From positions 228,946,102-229,010,101 of the forward strand of contig NC_133649.1 in NCBI RefSeq assembly GCF_009905375.1: a stretch of 64,000 bases of DNA, written 5' to 3'. Numbering within the stretch: the stretch's first letter is position 1; every line of letters starts with the position of its first letter. Shown piece by piece: positions 10,844 to 22,777 of this stretch. Source of the DNA: Apium graveolens. Its lineage: Eukaryota; Streptophyta; Magnoliopsida; Apiales; Apiaceae. The notes under the pieces are model-generated. The model ran no database searches. It saw only the letters and a program-made list of their open reading frames with translations, and had not been told where the DNA came from. The position numbers were made by a program, and so were the translations under genes.

Positions 10844-11740
10844 TTCTGTTCTCATAATCTGGTCTAATTAAATAAGTGAGGATATTCGTCAAGCATATCT
10901 GGCTCTAGTTTCCAAGTAGACTCTTCTACTCGAGGATTTCAAACGTATTCACTATAGATATACACTCATTTTCAAGGACTCTCCTTTAACGATCAAAAAT
11001 TTGGATCGATCACTATATGTAAAATAAACTTGGACGAGAGCCTAGTGGCTCCTTATCAATCACTTAATTCGAATCAGATTCTTATCGCTTTAATACTGAC
11101 ACGCATAACACATTATATGTACATACTGGTGTGATGGTAACATCAATTCAAAAACAACTTTATCTATATTTATCACTATCTCGAATGGTTTACTAAATTT
11201 AGGACTTAACTTGTCTCTTTTACTCAAACTTATCCAATCTCTTTCCGGACGACACTTTTACTAACAATACTGGTCCTATTTCTATATTTATACTCTCCCT
11301 TGATACAATTCCGCTTCTTTCTTTGTCTACTCTGAGCTGCTTCAATCAATATCGTTACGCCCTTGGTGTGCAGGATTAACTTAAAATTTGACAACTTCCT
11401 TTCTCCCACTTTATCTTAATAAAGTGGGGACCTATACTTACGTCCAAATAAGGCTTGGTAAAATGGCATTCTAAAGATGACATTGATATTAAATGATCAT
11501 TCCAGTGTTTCCTTAAAACTCAACCTCTGAACATATATTATACTTCCTGAATCACTTCCTTACTTTGACTCTCCGTTTACGGATGATAGGCGGTGCTTAT
11601 TTTCAACTTTAGCTTCCAAACATTTAAACATCTCCTATTCATTTCTATCCGTTAAGGTTGAAAAGTAATCTCATATATTCACTTATTATCACCTTTAGGT
11701 AATTAAACTTCATATTCTACTCTTTTCAATTCCTTTATTA
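10844..11740 (-). pseudogene. Gypsy-A integrase core and C-terminal end
   Basis: With many frameshifts the minus strand can be read as the latter half of a Ty3/gypsy integrase. There is SRFWKEMFKCLE, a stretch like MPFYQALFGRKYRSPLY (the MPPYEALYGRR motif), the GPY/F-like module with KLSPKFVKPFEI-type residues, and a pol end resembling VEES-WKLEPDMLD-YPHL next to the polypurine tract. Stop codons are frequent and nothing here could be translated as one protein. Confidence 0.65.
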
Positions 11741-12330
11741 ACTCCTCAGGGGTCTTAATTACATCCAATCCTTTCTTTCTACACAAGGCATCGGTTACCA
11801 TTCAGCTTTGTTTAGGTAGTTGTTAGTGGATTAATCAGAATCTTTTGTTAACCTCAGTCAAAATTTCATACTTGAAGACTCAACGTATAGTTGCTTTCCT
11901 TTTACTCTTTGGAGGAAAATCCTTGGGCATTCCATGTGGACTTTCTTATTCTTTGAGTAGCTGAGGATGTTATCAATAAATACAGTTTGCTTATCTGAGT
12001 ACTCTTTATACACCATGTTCCTTAATTCATTATAATCAACTGATACATTTGTTATTTCACATAATATCACTAGAGCTTGTAATGTTCATAACTTATTTTA
12101 ATCGCAATCTCTAATATGTTCTCAGGTCAGATCTTAAGTTAATTCCCGAGACATAACACACTTCTTGAATTAGGTCTCGTAAGTAATCAATTCTTTATAG
12201 GGGTCACTTATTCTTAGTCATTGTTTTATTGAACTCCCGCTAATCAGTACATAATCTCATAATTTCATTCCTTTTTCTCCCTTAACATCACTGGTACACT
12301 TCACGATTCGCTTCTTGTAAAACCACTTCC
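11741..12330 (-). pseudogene. Gypsy-A second, truncated RT copy
   Basis: The minus strand from about 12330 reads fragments like SVPVMLREKKE and RLC-DYRE-NK (the start of a gypsy RT), then near 12000 VFIDNILSYSKNKK, corresponding to the FIDDILIYS active site with one Asp changed to Asn. It then jumps directly to a sequence resembling the DALSRK linker that normally follows RNase H (11830-11850). RNase H is missing. This copy lies downstream of the integrase zinc-finger remnant of the first copy, so it is out of order. Confidence 0.6.
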
Positions 12331-13300
12331 TGGGTCTGCCTTATCTACTAGGCCTCCAATACTTCGCTTTAATCTTTTGACATGTCCACACTTCCTAATC
12401 CATCTTGAAATTTCCTTCTTATACCTGATTATCACTATTTTTCTTTAAATTTCCGTATATCTTGGCATTTCTTCAATAAATTAAATACTTTATATTGTGA
12501 ATTCCCTGTGGGATCTCATTTCTTAATCCTTCTACTTATAGCATCCAAGTGCTGGAAGAAAACCTTGGGATATCGTGATCGTTCTCCTGGACGCATATAT
12601 TTCCTCTTACTAACTGCTAACATCGTGATCCATTATCTTCTCTTGACATCTCCTTATCCTTCCCTTAATAACTTCGACTGAAAGGTTATATTATCCATCC
12701 TTGATCCTTTTGGATTATAAACTCTGACTTCCAATTCCAACTTTTAAAATTCCATAAATAATTCTTCTGGTGCAGTCTCTGTGTTTGTTCTCTTCTTTTT
12801 TACTTATCGCTTGCCACTACATTTGTTTTTCCTCATGAATACATACTTCAATCTCTTATGGTCCGTATATATCTTACATCTTTCTCCATACATATCATGT
12901 TTCCCAATATTTCAAAGAAAATATTATTACTGCTAGTCCCAATTATGAGTAGGATACTTCTGCTCATTAGGTTTTGGTTGTCTGGATGCATATACAATAA
13001 CTTTATTGTGCTGCATCAACACACATCCTATTCCCTTATGAGAAGCATCACTATAAACTACAAAATCTCCTTGATACTTTCAAAGTGATAAAGCAGGAGA
13101 CGTAACCATTCTTTCATTTGACTCCACAAAACTTTCTTCACCCTTCTCCATTTCATATAAACTTCTTGCTTTTCCTGGTTAGCTTCGCCAAAGGTATTGC
13201 AACTTTCAAGAAATCCTGCACAAATTTTCAATAATAACCGGTCCAGGGTAAAACTTCTTACTTTTATTGGTGCTTTTGGCCTTTCTTTATTCATAGTAAC
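12331..13300 (-). pseudogene. Gypsy-A RNase H and integrase zinc region
   Basis: Minus strand, in order: connection motif (13294-13058: a decayed [15 protein letters not shown] and the WSQMKEW region), then RNase H with [18 protein letters not shown] and [17 protein letters not shown] (13080-12960), then KIYTDHKRLKYVF. From 12840 down there is a degraded linker and a segment resembling the WWPNMKREIAEWVSKC zinc finger of integrase (about 12430-12350). Frames shift repeatedly. RNase H would degrade the RNA of the RNA-DNA hybrid. Confidence 0.7.
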
Positions 13301-13990
13301 TTTAATTTCTACTGGATCTCCTTTGGTCTCCTTTTCACTAATTATTTATGCTTTCTACCATCAAAACTTTCACATTGTAAACTTTACATACAACTTCTTT
13401 CTTCTCCGACTCCCCAATGGTCATTAAATGCTTCGCATGGTCCTCCGTTGACTTTAAGTAACACAATTACAACTCATCCAGATATTCCTTAAAGATTCTG
13501 TCCATCAAGTTTAAATATTATTGGTATATTGGTTAATTCAAATGACATCACTAGAACTTTATAGCAGCAGTACTTAGTTCTGAAAATTATCCTTGATATG
13601 TCTATAGGTTTAATCTCCAATTGGTAACGCCCAAATCTTAAATCAATTTTAGAAAATACTTTGCTTCTTCTGTTTGATCAAACAAATCAGTAGTTCGAGG
13701 TAACAGATATTCACTCTTGATAGTAAACTTGTTGAGCTTTCTTTAGTCGACGCATAATCTCATACTTCCATTTTCTTATTAACAATTAGTACCGGTGCAC
13801 CTCATGGGATACACTGGGTCAAATCGCTTCTTCTTCTAGCATCTCTTGCATCTGCTTTGCTAACTTCCTCATTTTAACTGGTGCCATTTTGTGTAAGGTC
13901 TGGGTCACTGGCTTCGTCTCAGGTGCTAAGTCAGTCGCAAGCTTCATTTCTCTATCGGGAGAAAATGTTGATAACTCATCTGGAAACATA
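13301..13990 (-). pseudogene. Gypsy-A reverse transcriptase, first copy
   Basis: Starting near 13990 the minus strand gives FPDELSTFSPDREMKL, PVTQTLHKMAPVKMRKLA and MQEMLEEEAI, the usual entry to a gypsy RT. A degraded VPVLxxKKxDG...MRLC region and LTIKSEYLLPR-TDLFDQ follow (13800-13690), then a fragment like LMDRIFKEYLDE (about 13500). The active-site region is not preserved in one frame. Confidence 0.65.
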
Positions 13991-14580
13991 TCTTGAAACT
14001 CCTTAATTGCGATAAAATCTTAAAATTTTGTTTACTTCTGAGTTTTATTTATCTCATAATCACCATAATGCTCACATCTTGATCACCATAATCATCATTA
14101 ACAAATTCTTTACCCTCCTTTTTCCTTTATACCTCATCATATTCTCATTTAACGTCTTCAGGACTATCTCTTCATCACGACGGTTCGTTTGGGCATCATG
14201 CTTAAATAGTTGATCCATTCCTTAGAATAATGTTAAATCCTCTTATCTCAAATGATATCAATTCTTCACAACTTATTGCCAGAAATCTCAATTCTACCAT
14301 TGGTACTCACTTATTTAACAAATACACGTTCTTGAATTTGCTAGTCCTTTAGTCATAATCTTATTAATTCAACGGGGTAAATCATCTTATCAACAATACC
14401 TTGGGAAATAAACAATCAAATTGCTTCCATATCTTTCAATAATTTAACGCATAAGGTATCCACAATAATTATTCACGTCACCGCATCCGTATTCTGAATA
14501 ACATATTTCATAGACAAATCATAAGTTCTCGTTCTTGGAGACGTATTCCTTATTGGATTAGATTCCCTTGGCTCTTAGTG
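13991..14580 (-). pseudogene. Gypsy-A aspartic protease remnant
   Basis: The minus strand from about 14560 can be followed as a retropepsin-like domain: NTDAVT, IIIVDTLCVK, ISQGIVDKM (after the expected D-S/T-G-A loop, which is frameshifted), then GMDQLFKHDAQ near 14220, matching the LGMDWLSKHDAQ flap-side motif of gypsy proteases. Frameshifts and stops are present. The enzyme would mature the gag-pol polyprotein. Confidence 0.55.
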
Positions 14581-16822
14581 GATCCTTCACTAGGGCTAGT
14601 GATTGCAATCCATATGCCCTGGTCTCCTTCCCGTGCATAAGAGGTAGCTGGAACTTTGTCCGCTTGGTTCATAATACGTTGATTTGTTTGAAAAACTTTT
14701 GCAAAGAACGACGGTATAACGAAATAACTAGAAGAATTCATCATTCAATAAAGTTGAAGTTGAAAAGAAAGAAGAAATAATGATTTGGATATGTATGAGA
14801 CAACCACATTGGTACTTAAGATGGCCAGTCTTTCATACCATATGGCATACTAAAACATGATTAGGTGGCGTCCCACCCGACTCTTCGTCATTCTGACAAA
14901 GTGTCTCACCATAACACTGTTTGTCCCAATCAGAAAGCAAAACTTGAGGAAACAATTAAATTTGATTGGAATGCAATATCCTCCTTTTTGATATCATCAT
15001 AAGGAGTTTATTAAGAAAAGAAGTTCATACATTTTTAAGGAATTAAAAAGGAATATATGCTGTAGTATTGAGGACAAGAATGATACCATTGGTCACCATC
15101 CACATTTCACTTGTATTCATCTTTCGAACTTGTTCGATCATATCCCAATTGCGTCATATAACAACTTTAGAAGGTACGCTGAAATGCCTTTTCAAATTAA
15201 GCATTAAGGTAGATTCTTAGTTGCTAAGTCTTGCGTCTGTAACATCACGCCTACATGTATAATATTTTAATAATTCGATCATAATGGCGTTCTTACCAGA
15301 TAACCTCGGGTGTCCTCCTTTTTAATTTAGAATAACCATGAATCATTCAACATAGCGATCATTTTGTTAATAATATTCTTCTTTTGGAAATCTTCTCAAT
15401 CTTCTTCAGTCATACTCAGGCTTCTGTTAGATCAATGAATTCTTTAAACTTTGATAGTTCTAGTAATTGGATGAGTAATTGCTCCGTAAGCTGATTCTGT
15501 TGTTAATCTTATCAAACAATATTTGTACTTTTCTGTTAGGAATAATCAACTTCTTCATAATCGCGGATCACTTTATTCTCTGAATTAATAATACCAAGTC
15601 TAAAATAAATATCCTTCCAGGTAATCTGGGTCTTTTAACAAACAATAAACTCAAGTAGTAACTTGACAACCAGTGTTTAAAACTTATTTTATTCAAAAAG
15701 GCTTTTAGAAACTTTGTAAGGAAAATCTTTTTCGAAAACTTATTAAAAATTTTGAAAATCACAAACCTGGTTATCCTTACTATATGAGTTGGTTGTTGTC
15801 CTTCCTTCTTATAACAAGGTACCAAATTAAAGAAACGATCACATAAAGATCCATTTACTTCAATCTACCGTCTCTCCTTTATTGGGTCCATTTGCCTTCT
15901 TTAATGGACGAAAATTTCAGTTGTCATTGCATGCTATCTTATTCGTAGCTTTACAATAAGCTTCCATACTAGTAATACTCCCGTTATCAACTATACAACC
16001 GTTAAGTGCAACAGACTATCCAATAGTCAACAAGTCGGCTAATGTTACATCACCTTGTTAAAATATATCTCACATCATCATAACACCATTCTTTAACTTC
16101 AAGAAATCTCCAGATCCATAATCTCCTCTAACTCTCTCTTTTCAATACTTATCTAATCCATTCCACAAGCTAGCCATGGGTGGCCTAATTACTAATGGCT
16201 TCTTTTAACCTGATAACAGCTATCCTCCTGAACACTTGAATCTTCTTTCTAAACTTCTTCTCACCTTTATTTATATATCAAGTACCCACCATTTACAGTA
16301 GCTCTCAAATCCATCCTCGTAGGTACTGTTGCATCATAGGACAAGTTTTAAACCGAGGCTATAGAACAGGATGTAGGGTAAACCAAAGAGATACACTCAC
16401 AGACGAATGTCCAGTAAAATAAGAATAAACAGATAAAGGTTCTTAAATAGGTAGTCTCGTATCAAGAGGTGGTAGAATAGCGTAGAATAGCTTAAAAAGG
16501 TGCAACTATCATAACAGAAGATAGTACCGTTAATACTGATGGAGGAACAAGGTGCAAATCAAATCCGAGAGAAGATGACGATCCTTGAACGGAAAGCTCC
16601 AAACGATCGGATGATACATAGAAATCAGGATCTGCCATTGTCGTTGTCTGGAAATCACGTCGCAAGCTAAGAATCCCGAATTGCAACACGAACCGTGCCG
16701 GAGAACTACTATATAGTCGCACTCATCCTCACGATGTCTTATCTTTCTATTTCCTATCCCTAATCCTAACCCTCTACCCAATCCCGATAATCTAGGCTTA
16801 TTTCAGTGACTTATAACCTGTA
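14581..16822 (-). pseudogene. Gypsy-A gag region and leader, mostly unrecognisable
   Basis: Between protease and primer site lies about 2.2 kb that should hold gag and the 5' leader. A short frame near 16640 starts MADPDFYVSSDRLELS and is the best candidate gag start, but the retrotrans-gag core and zinc knuckles could not be identified. Frames at 14550-14744 and 15568-15825 are open but show no known domain. The call rests mainly on position. Confidence 0.4.
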
Positions 16823-16834
16823 GCTCTGATACCA
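16823..16834 (-). other. Gypsy-A primer-binding site (tRNA-iMet)
   Basis: The minus strand reads TGGTATCAGAGC, complementary to the 3' end of plant initiator-Met tRNA. It is separated by a few bases from the LTR end GGCGCCACA. Confidence 0.9.
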
Positions 16835-16837
16835 ACC

Positions 16838-19800
16838 TGTGGCGCCCTCCAAACCCGGGTCAGAAGTTTAGGGTCCATAACATATACACAATATATAAAC
16901 CTATATAAGAAATATTATTGCAATGACCCTGCTTTACATAACCATGGATCGCAACAGGTTAAAGTATGAAAACAAGCCACAACCTTAACTTTTATTACAA
17001 CGTACCCAATCTCAACTAATTTAACTTACAACTGATAATAAAATTATTCTTACTATCTCACTACCGCAATAAGCTCCAGCTAGCTCAATCCAACTCAATC
17101 TGGAATCCTAGCTCGTACATTGAACTGGGAAACCTCGCTATCAACCATATCCTTCTTAACTGTAGAATACATAAAAAGATTCGCAAAAGTGAGCTAACTA
17201 GCTCAGCAAGTCACAATGACAATAATTGGGGATAATCAATGATCAAACGAGATGATTCAGAGGAATCAAGTTTATTGCTAGACAATCATTAGAATTGGAT
17301 ATTCATTTTAAGTTTTAAAACCAAGGTTAGGCTGCTGATCAGTCACGCATTAACCCCGAGCAAAGCACACAACACTGCTCTAGTTACTGGATCCAAGGCA
17401 CACATTGGCCTAGCTTGACCATTGATATGGTCTAACCATGAATCTGGTCCACATAAAAAAAATATCCAATTCTAAAGAAGTTCAATATGATAAACAATAT
17501 AATTCGATAAAATAAGATCATAATCAATGATGATTAAACACTTAAATAAAAACGTAAGGAAACTCATGGATATCACAAGGGTATATCAGGGTATATATGA
17601 GAAACGGTTTTCATCCTGTAAAAGGATCAGGTTTTAGACAAATAATGATTTTTTCAAGGTATAGTTCTTTGATGTTATAAAGAATGGTTGGAGTATAAAA
17701 GTTTTTGTGTTTTCAAACAATTTTGTTCCAGTGTTTGGTGTTTGGTAGTTATATATTTGGAGAGTAGTATCATATTTATGTGATTTGGTATCCGATGATC
17801 AACAAAGGATGGTTTAGGCTTATAGCTCAAGATCAAGAAAAATCAGGGTTTAAGGGTAAATAGTTTAAAGCACTTGCAATATAAAACAAGAGTTATTTTG
17901 AATAATAGCGACATGTTATGAAACAGTTCAAAAATATTTGCGATATATCTTGAAGAAAAGTTCAGAAGTACTTGCCGTACAGGGCTTTACAACTATTACT
18001 GATCGATTCTGAGCCGACTCTGTCGCTCAGGCTCTAACGTCCAACCACTAAACTACATTAGATTCGACTTCGACACTTAGGTTTTTCTGTTGAAACTCTA
18101 CTGAGCTCGTTGACTGACTACTAGGTCATCTTTTAGTCCAACGTCACTTTCGGTTTCCCGACTAGAACCTACAGGGGCGAAATACTCTATGTTAGACACT
18201 CAGTTATGCTTGGCATATCCTCGCTAACCACCTACCCATACGATAGCATATTCCGACTCGTAATCATTCATATTATAATAACACAAACAACAATTAGGGT
18301 TCATGTTCTCGAAATCGGTTCAATGTTCATTTTTAGCAAAATCGTATACTCGTCATTTTATGAAATTAGGGTTACTGAGTTTTGGATAGAACATTCACCG
18401 CAACATACAATCAAGTTCGTATAACGTATAAGTATATATATTCACTCAACGTCCCGATAATTATCGGATACACTCCCATATTTCCATAGTTTGATTTCCC
18501 GAAAATCGGACAACATCTCTTTTGTTTATCGGACTACCCGTCGAAACAATTCGACGTCACAATCAATAGACAATCCAACAATTAATCCAATAACCACAAA
18601 TTCCCAATCACTGAATCAATCCAAATATTAATCATTAACTATTCTTCACACTTTTATGTTTTTATTCGTATTTTACATTTTTAAATCGTAGGACTCAGAA
18701 ATGATTCATCACCGTCCACCGTCCGCTCATGAAAGTCATCGCGGACGGCGGCAAAATTCCACGGGTACCCGATTAATTCCCCGGGTTTCCAACCCGAAAC
18801 TTCGCCGATTAATTCAATTAAATTCCCGCATGACATAGATAGCATCACGAATATTGACTCAAATAATTCCTGCAATTAAAAGGAATTAAATCAAAATTTA
18901 TAACATCCAACCCAACTACACAAGAGGGCCAACACTGTCAGGCCCAAAATAACAGGGCCGAAAGTTCAGCCTTGCAAAACAACAGGAGAAGATAGAAGCA
19001 GAATTACGGCGCAACAAGGCCAAACACGGCCACCGCCGCACACCCAACACATACTAACACACACACACACACCATGCACACACACATACACATACATACA
19101 CATAACCGTATATATATATACATGCTTATAATCTGAAAGCAGGGAAGAATCGAAGGAACCACCGGAAAAATCCGATCGGAACTCACCGAAAAACCAGAAC
19201 CCAAGGAAGGAAATTGGTTGAATAGAGAGAAAAGAAAGAAGGATAGGGAAGAGAAGAAACAGAGAGGAGAGATGGAGATATTTCGAGAATGAAAACGAGA
19301 GAGAGACGAGGTAGGCGAGAGATTAGACTCGGAGGAAAAAGAAAATGGATGCTTTAATCTCAATTTCTGCTGCTATGCCACGTATCTATAATTCCTGACA
19401 CGTGTTAAAAAATAAAAACGTAACCCTTGGGATAATTACGCAGATTCTGAAGCCCGAAGTTTGAAATTAACGAACCGAGCTACTCTTAAAACAATTTAGA
19501 AAATTACGAAAATATTTTTAAAATGTTAGAAATATCCCTAAGTTTATAAAAACATAAATTTCTTAATTTTAAAATAATTTCTGAAACGTAAATTATAACC
19601 GTTTTTAACAAATAAACGAATCAACGCGCGGGTGAAATAAATCCCGAAAATTTCCAAAATAATTTTTCAAATTCTCGAAATATTGCAAACTTAAATAAAT
19701 ATGAGTTTCATAATTTTTGAAGAATTCTGGAATTAAATACAGATTTTACAATTAAATGTAATCAGAAAATCATACAGGGTTAAATAATTGATACAATATT

Positions 19801-20097
19801 GATATCTAAATTTTGTAAAATCCCAAAAATAATTATTGAAATTATAGAATCGTAAAACTAATTTTAGAGACAATCCAAATATTTACGGATTTAAAACTGT
19901 AATAAAATCACTTTTAAAAATAAAACTGAACAATATAACTAAATTTTTAACTACACATTCCAATCCTTTACACCAGTAAATCACAGACAAATAGTATATA
20001 TCAACACACTGCTGCCAAAACCAAGACACATATTTTATTTAATTAATACTTCCATAATTACATATTTAAATAATTCAAAAATACACGAGTCATTATA
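16838..20097 (-). repeat. Gypsy-A 5' LTR
   Basis: 3260 bp partner of 7581-10823. The plus-strand left end TGTGGCGCCC keeps the canonical TG; the right end CATTATA ends in TA, where CA is expected. It carries about 41 extra bases near 17590-17630 that the other LTR lacks. AAACA follows at 20098. Confidence 0.9.
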
Positions 20098-20345
20098 AAA
20101 CAGCTTCCACTTATTATATTTCTACGCATGTCGGGAACATGATGCACTCTAGTCAGAGATAGTATACGTCCTGAAGGTTACTTCAGATCCACGTTCCTAC
20201 TCCAAGTACTTGAGCAGCACTCGCATTCCCCATCTCGACAGTCAAGCTATGACTCTATTGGTAAGATATAAATAAACTAATATCAGCACAAATATGCACA
20301 TTAGCTCAAGTATCTATCAACCATTCATTTGACAGATAGGTAGAA
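20098..20345 (-). pseudogene. Copia-1 protease
   Basis: The minus strand reads NEWLIDT, then a stop where Gly is expected, then ANVHICADISLF, which is the D-T-G-A retropepsin motif of Copia with Gly changed to stop. After a frameshift, MGNASAAQVLGVG and a P-D-MRRNIISGS-like end follow (with stops), which leads into the integrase region beyond Gypsy-A at 7575. The enzyme would cut gag-pol. It is broken by stops and by the insertion. Confidence 0.8.
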
Positions 20346-21356
20346 AATATTATAGGGTTGTAGGATACATACCGATCAACGTAGGTTTCAGAAGCCAAAG
20401 CCTCCCTAACGACCATGTTCGTTACGGGCCCACTTACAATTCCAAGCACAACATTTGCTTGTGCTACAACCTCGGTTTTCTTCGCTTTCTTTGTAGGGCA
20501 GTCCTTACTCCAGTGCCCAACCTGCCCATAAGACCAACATGGTGTGTTTGCCTTGGGTTTCTTGGCCTTGTCCTTGTCACTCTTAGGTTTATTACTATTA
20601 ACTTTCTTAGCAACAAACTTCCTTTTCTGTCCTATAGTTGCTACGTTTACCTTCGAGGTACCGTGCTCAGTTGGCATCACCTGTCCCCTGTTTGGACTTG
20701 TGTTGTTCTTGGACCGAGATGTCCAGCATAAGGTTGGTCCAGGTGATCTCTCATTTCCGACTTTTCATGGAGAGAGAGAACTCTTCCCAAGACTTCGAGA
20801 GCTTTTCAATCACGATCATAACCTTGAACTTCTCAGGGAGGTCCATTCCTTACTCCTTCAAAGCATGCACTATCATCTCGAACTCATGCACTTGCTCTGT
20901 CATGGACTTATTGTCCACCAACTTGAATTCAAGGAACCTAGCCACATAATACTTTTCCAGACCTTGTGAGTCAGTATTATGTGTTTGGTCCAGCTTCTCC
21001 AATAAGAATTTTATGGAGTAGGCATCAGAAGAAAATACATCAAATAAAGTGTTTGTTAGAGCAGCCAAAATGGCCGCCCTAGCCACCCCATCCTTCTCAG
21101 CCTACTTCGCAAAAGCCTTAACCTTATCAACCTTTTCTTGATCTACAACCGGTTTCTCATACTACACAACCGGCCACAAACCCTTTATAGTCAACCATAA
21201 TTTCTGTTAGCGAGAAAAGATGATGCCACCATTGAATTTCTCCGATAAACCGGTTAATTCAACATCTTGTGGAAAACTATAAGTGGTCCAGTCAATGACC
21301 CCAGCAGTTGCACCAGAACTACCATCACCTACGAGAACCTCAGTTTCGCTAACCAT
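20306..21356 (-). pseudogene. Copia-1 gag
   Basis: Minus strand from ATG at 21356 (MVSETEVLVG). Domains in order are an N-terminal KFNG-type gag start, a UBN2-like core (DAYSIKFLLEKLDQTH, LEKYYVARFLEFKLVDNKS, QVHEFEMIVHALKE), a basic stretch rich in KPKSDKDK, and a zinc knuckle reading CWSYGQVGHWSKDC, in which the second Cys of CX2CX4HX4C is Tyr. Stops at about 21207 and 20848 break the frame. Gag would package the RNA into particles. The protease frame follows directly. Confidence 0.85.
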
Positions 21357-21387
21357 TATGCTAAATAATGTATAACTAATTATCTCT

Positions 21388-22679
21388 TCAAGAATATTGA
21401 AAATATTAACTATTACAGCAAAATAGAGGCAATTATATAACATATTTAGCAAGCCAATGCCAAGATAATAATTAACGAAACAAAACAAGTAGGTAAACAC
21501 CATGCATATCCGTAACTGTACAAATAAAGAAAGACCAAAAAACATACCAGTAACCATAGGTTTAACACATATAATAGAAACAGAAAAAGCAGTGGTAGCC
21601 AACAAGTACAATGCAACAAGAAAATAATCAGCTGAGTCGTCAGGCCTTGATCGAAGCCCTGACTGCTCTTGAAGAGATAATTTCCCCCACCTGCTGTGTT
21701 GGGATTCTTGCCATGCCTCCTCCAGGATAAAATAGCTCCGGACTTGATGTTCACAACAACAACAAATCCAACTCCGACTAGCACCTCAGTCGCCGAAAAA
21801 ATCAGCAGCTCTCATACAGTGTTTGGGAGAAAAGAGAAAGCAGAGAGAAGAAGAGAATGTAGTGTGGTGTATAAAACTCAGCAACTTAGTCCTCTATTTA
21901 TACTAGAGGCTAAGTTTAACTGGCCACCCTAATTAATTTTAAAAATGAAACTGCACATTTATTAAATAAATCAAAACTGATGAATTTTGAATTTAAATAA
22001 AATATAACAGCTTTGCATTTATCTCACACATTATATCAGCTTTAGTTTTTAATTTGAATATATATTATTAGTTATAAGTTATATATCAAATGTTCAGGTT
22101 CAATGAATCTGACTAAGCCCACCTACAGAGTGACTCAGCTCAATTCAGAAATCGAACCCAGCCCAACAGTAATAACCCAGCCCAAATTGATAAATAAATT
22201 CTAATTAAAATATTCAATGATAAATAAATAAAATCCGCGCCCAGGTCGCCTCGCGTACGCGAGACGCCGAGACATTCGCCCAAATCGCCCTTCGACCCGA
22301 CACGACCTGGTCCGGTCCGGTGCGTGGCGTGGCGGGGCGGAGCGGCGGCGTGCATGCGTGTGTGTGCGCATGAAGCACACAAGAACACAATGCACTATCT
22401 CACACCTTAGTAGTTATACACTACCCATGTGTGTGATACAATATAAAGCCTACACCCCCTTATTTATTTTCAATGTGGGACAAAACACATACTCAATTTG
22501 TTCAAGCTCTTTGAAGCTAACTTTAACTCTAATTCTCTATGGATTTCATTAAGATTTTTTTTAAAACCATACATAAAATTTTAAGTTCACATATCATGGA
22601 ACAACTTCCAATCATTAGATTTTAGGATTATCAGCAAGAACATAATAAAAATTATGATCTAAAATCCATTTTTCTAACA
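21388..22679 (-). repeat. Copia-1 5' LTR
   Basis: Partner of 2226-3466. The right end reads ATTTTTCTAACA and is followed by TGAAC. The left end is decayed: the expected TGTTAGAAAT reads TCAAGAATAT. A TATA box on the minus strand lies at about 21892-21903. It includes an extra segment near 22035-22105 not present in the other LTR. The primer site that should lie just to the left is not recognisable. Confidence 0.8.
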
Positions 22680-22684
22680 TGAAC
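22680..22684. repeat. target-site duplication TGAAC (right copy, Copia-1)
   Basis: Matches 2221-2225 and lies in the old Copia pol, whose reading frame resumes here. Confidence 0.85.
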
Positions 22685-22777
22685 AACATAGCAAAGATCT
22701 GGTAAACTGTTTATCAAAAAATTAAGTTTTCTAAATAATGACTTGTAAAAAATTGGTTAAGTAAATCACCCTCGGAC
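22685..22777 (-). pseudogene. old Copia pol, upstream half of split RT
   Basis: The minus strand reads EGDLLNQ, then with a frameshift YKSLFRKLNFLINS and LPDLCYVV, the Copia RT connection region (YRxLVGKLxYLTxxRPDI). It continues into 2225 after removal of Copia-1. The upstream side is cut by the LTR of Gypsy-C at 22778. Confidence 0.7.

Larger units (their letters stand above)
7581..20097 (-). mobile_element. Gypsy-A, Ty3/gypsy element with 3.25-kb LTRs
   Basis: Minus-strand element of 12.5 kb. The LTRs are 7581-10823 (3243 bp) and 16838-20097 (3260 bp), the internal part is only about 6 kb, and AAACA flanks both sides. The primer site (16823-16834) and polypurine tract (10824-10843) sit exactly next to the LTRs. 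The interior holds decayed gag-pol, including a second, truncated RT copy placed after the integrase zinc finger, so the pol is a mosaic. Pol motifs are of the plant chromovirus kind. It inserted into Copia-1 and is therefore younger than Copia-1. Confidence 0.92.
2226..22679 (-). mobile_element. Copia-1, Ty1/copia LTR retrotransposon (interrupted)
   Basis: Complete but decayed element on the minus strand. It has a 5' LTR at about 21388-22679, gag 20306-21356, protease 20098-20345, integrase through RNase H 4273-7575, and a 3' LTR from 2226. Its ends are TGTTAG and CTAACA and it is flanked by TGAAC on both sides. Two insertions split it: Gypsy-A (7581-20097) between protease and integrase, and a hAT MITE (5104-5629) in the RT. 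Without Gypsy-A it would be about 7.9 kb. The coding region contains stops, frameshifts and changed catalytic residues, so it is not autonomous now. No good tRNA primer site is visible next to its 5' LTR. Confidence 0.9.

Noticed and set aside
16492..16781. Two overlapping minus-strand ORFs as an independent gene
   Set aside because: They lie between the Gypsy-A primer site and protease, where leader and gag start are expected. Kept only as part of the gag-region call.
20459..20969. Overlapping plus-strand ORFs of 90-141 aa
   Set aside because: Antisense shadows of the Copia-1 gag; no domain on the plus strand.
22140..22395. GC-rich ORFs of 64-82 aa on the minus strand
   Set aside because: Overlapping frames in the GC-rich part of the Copia-1 5' LTR; the other LTR does not keep them open.
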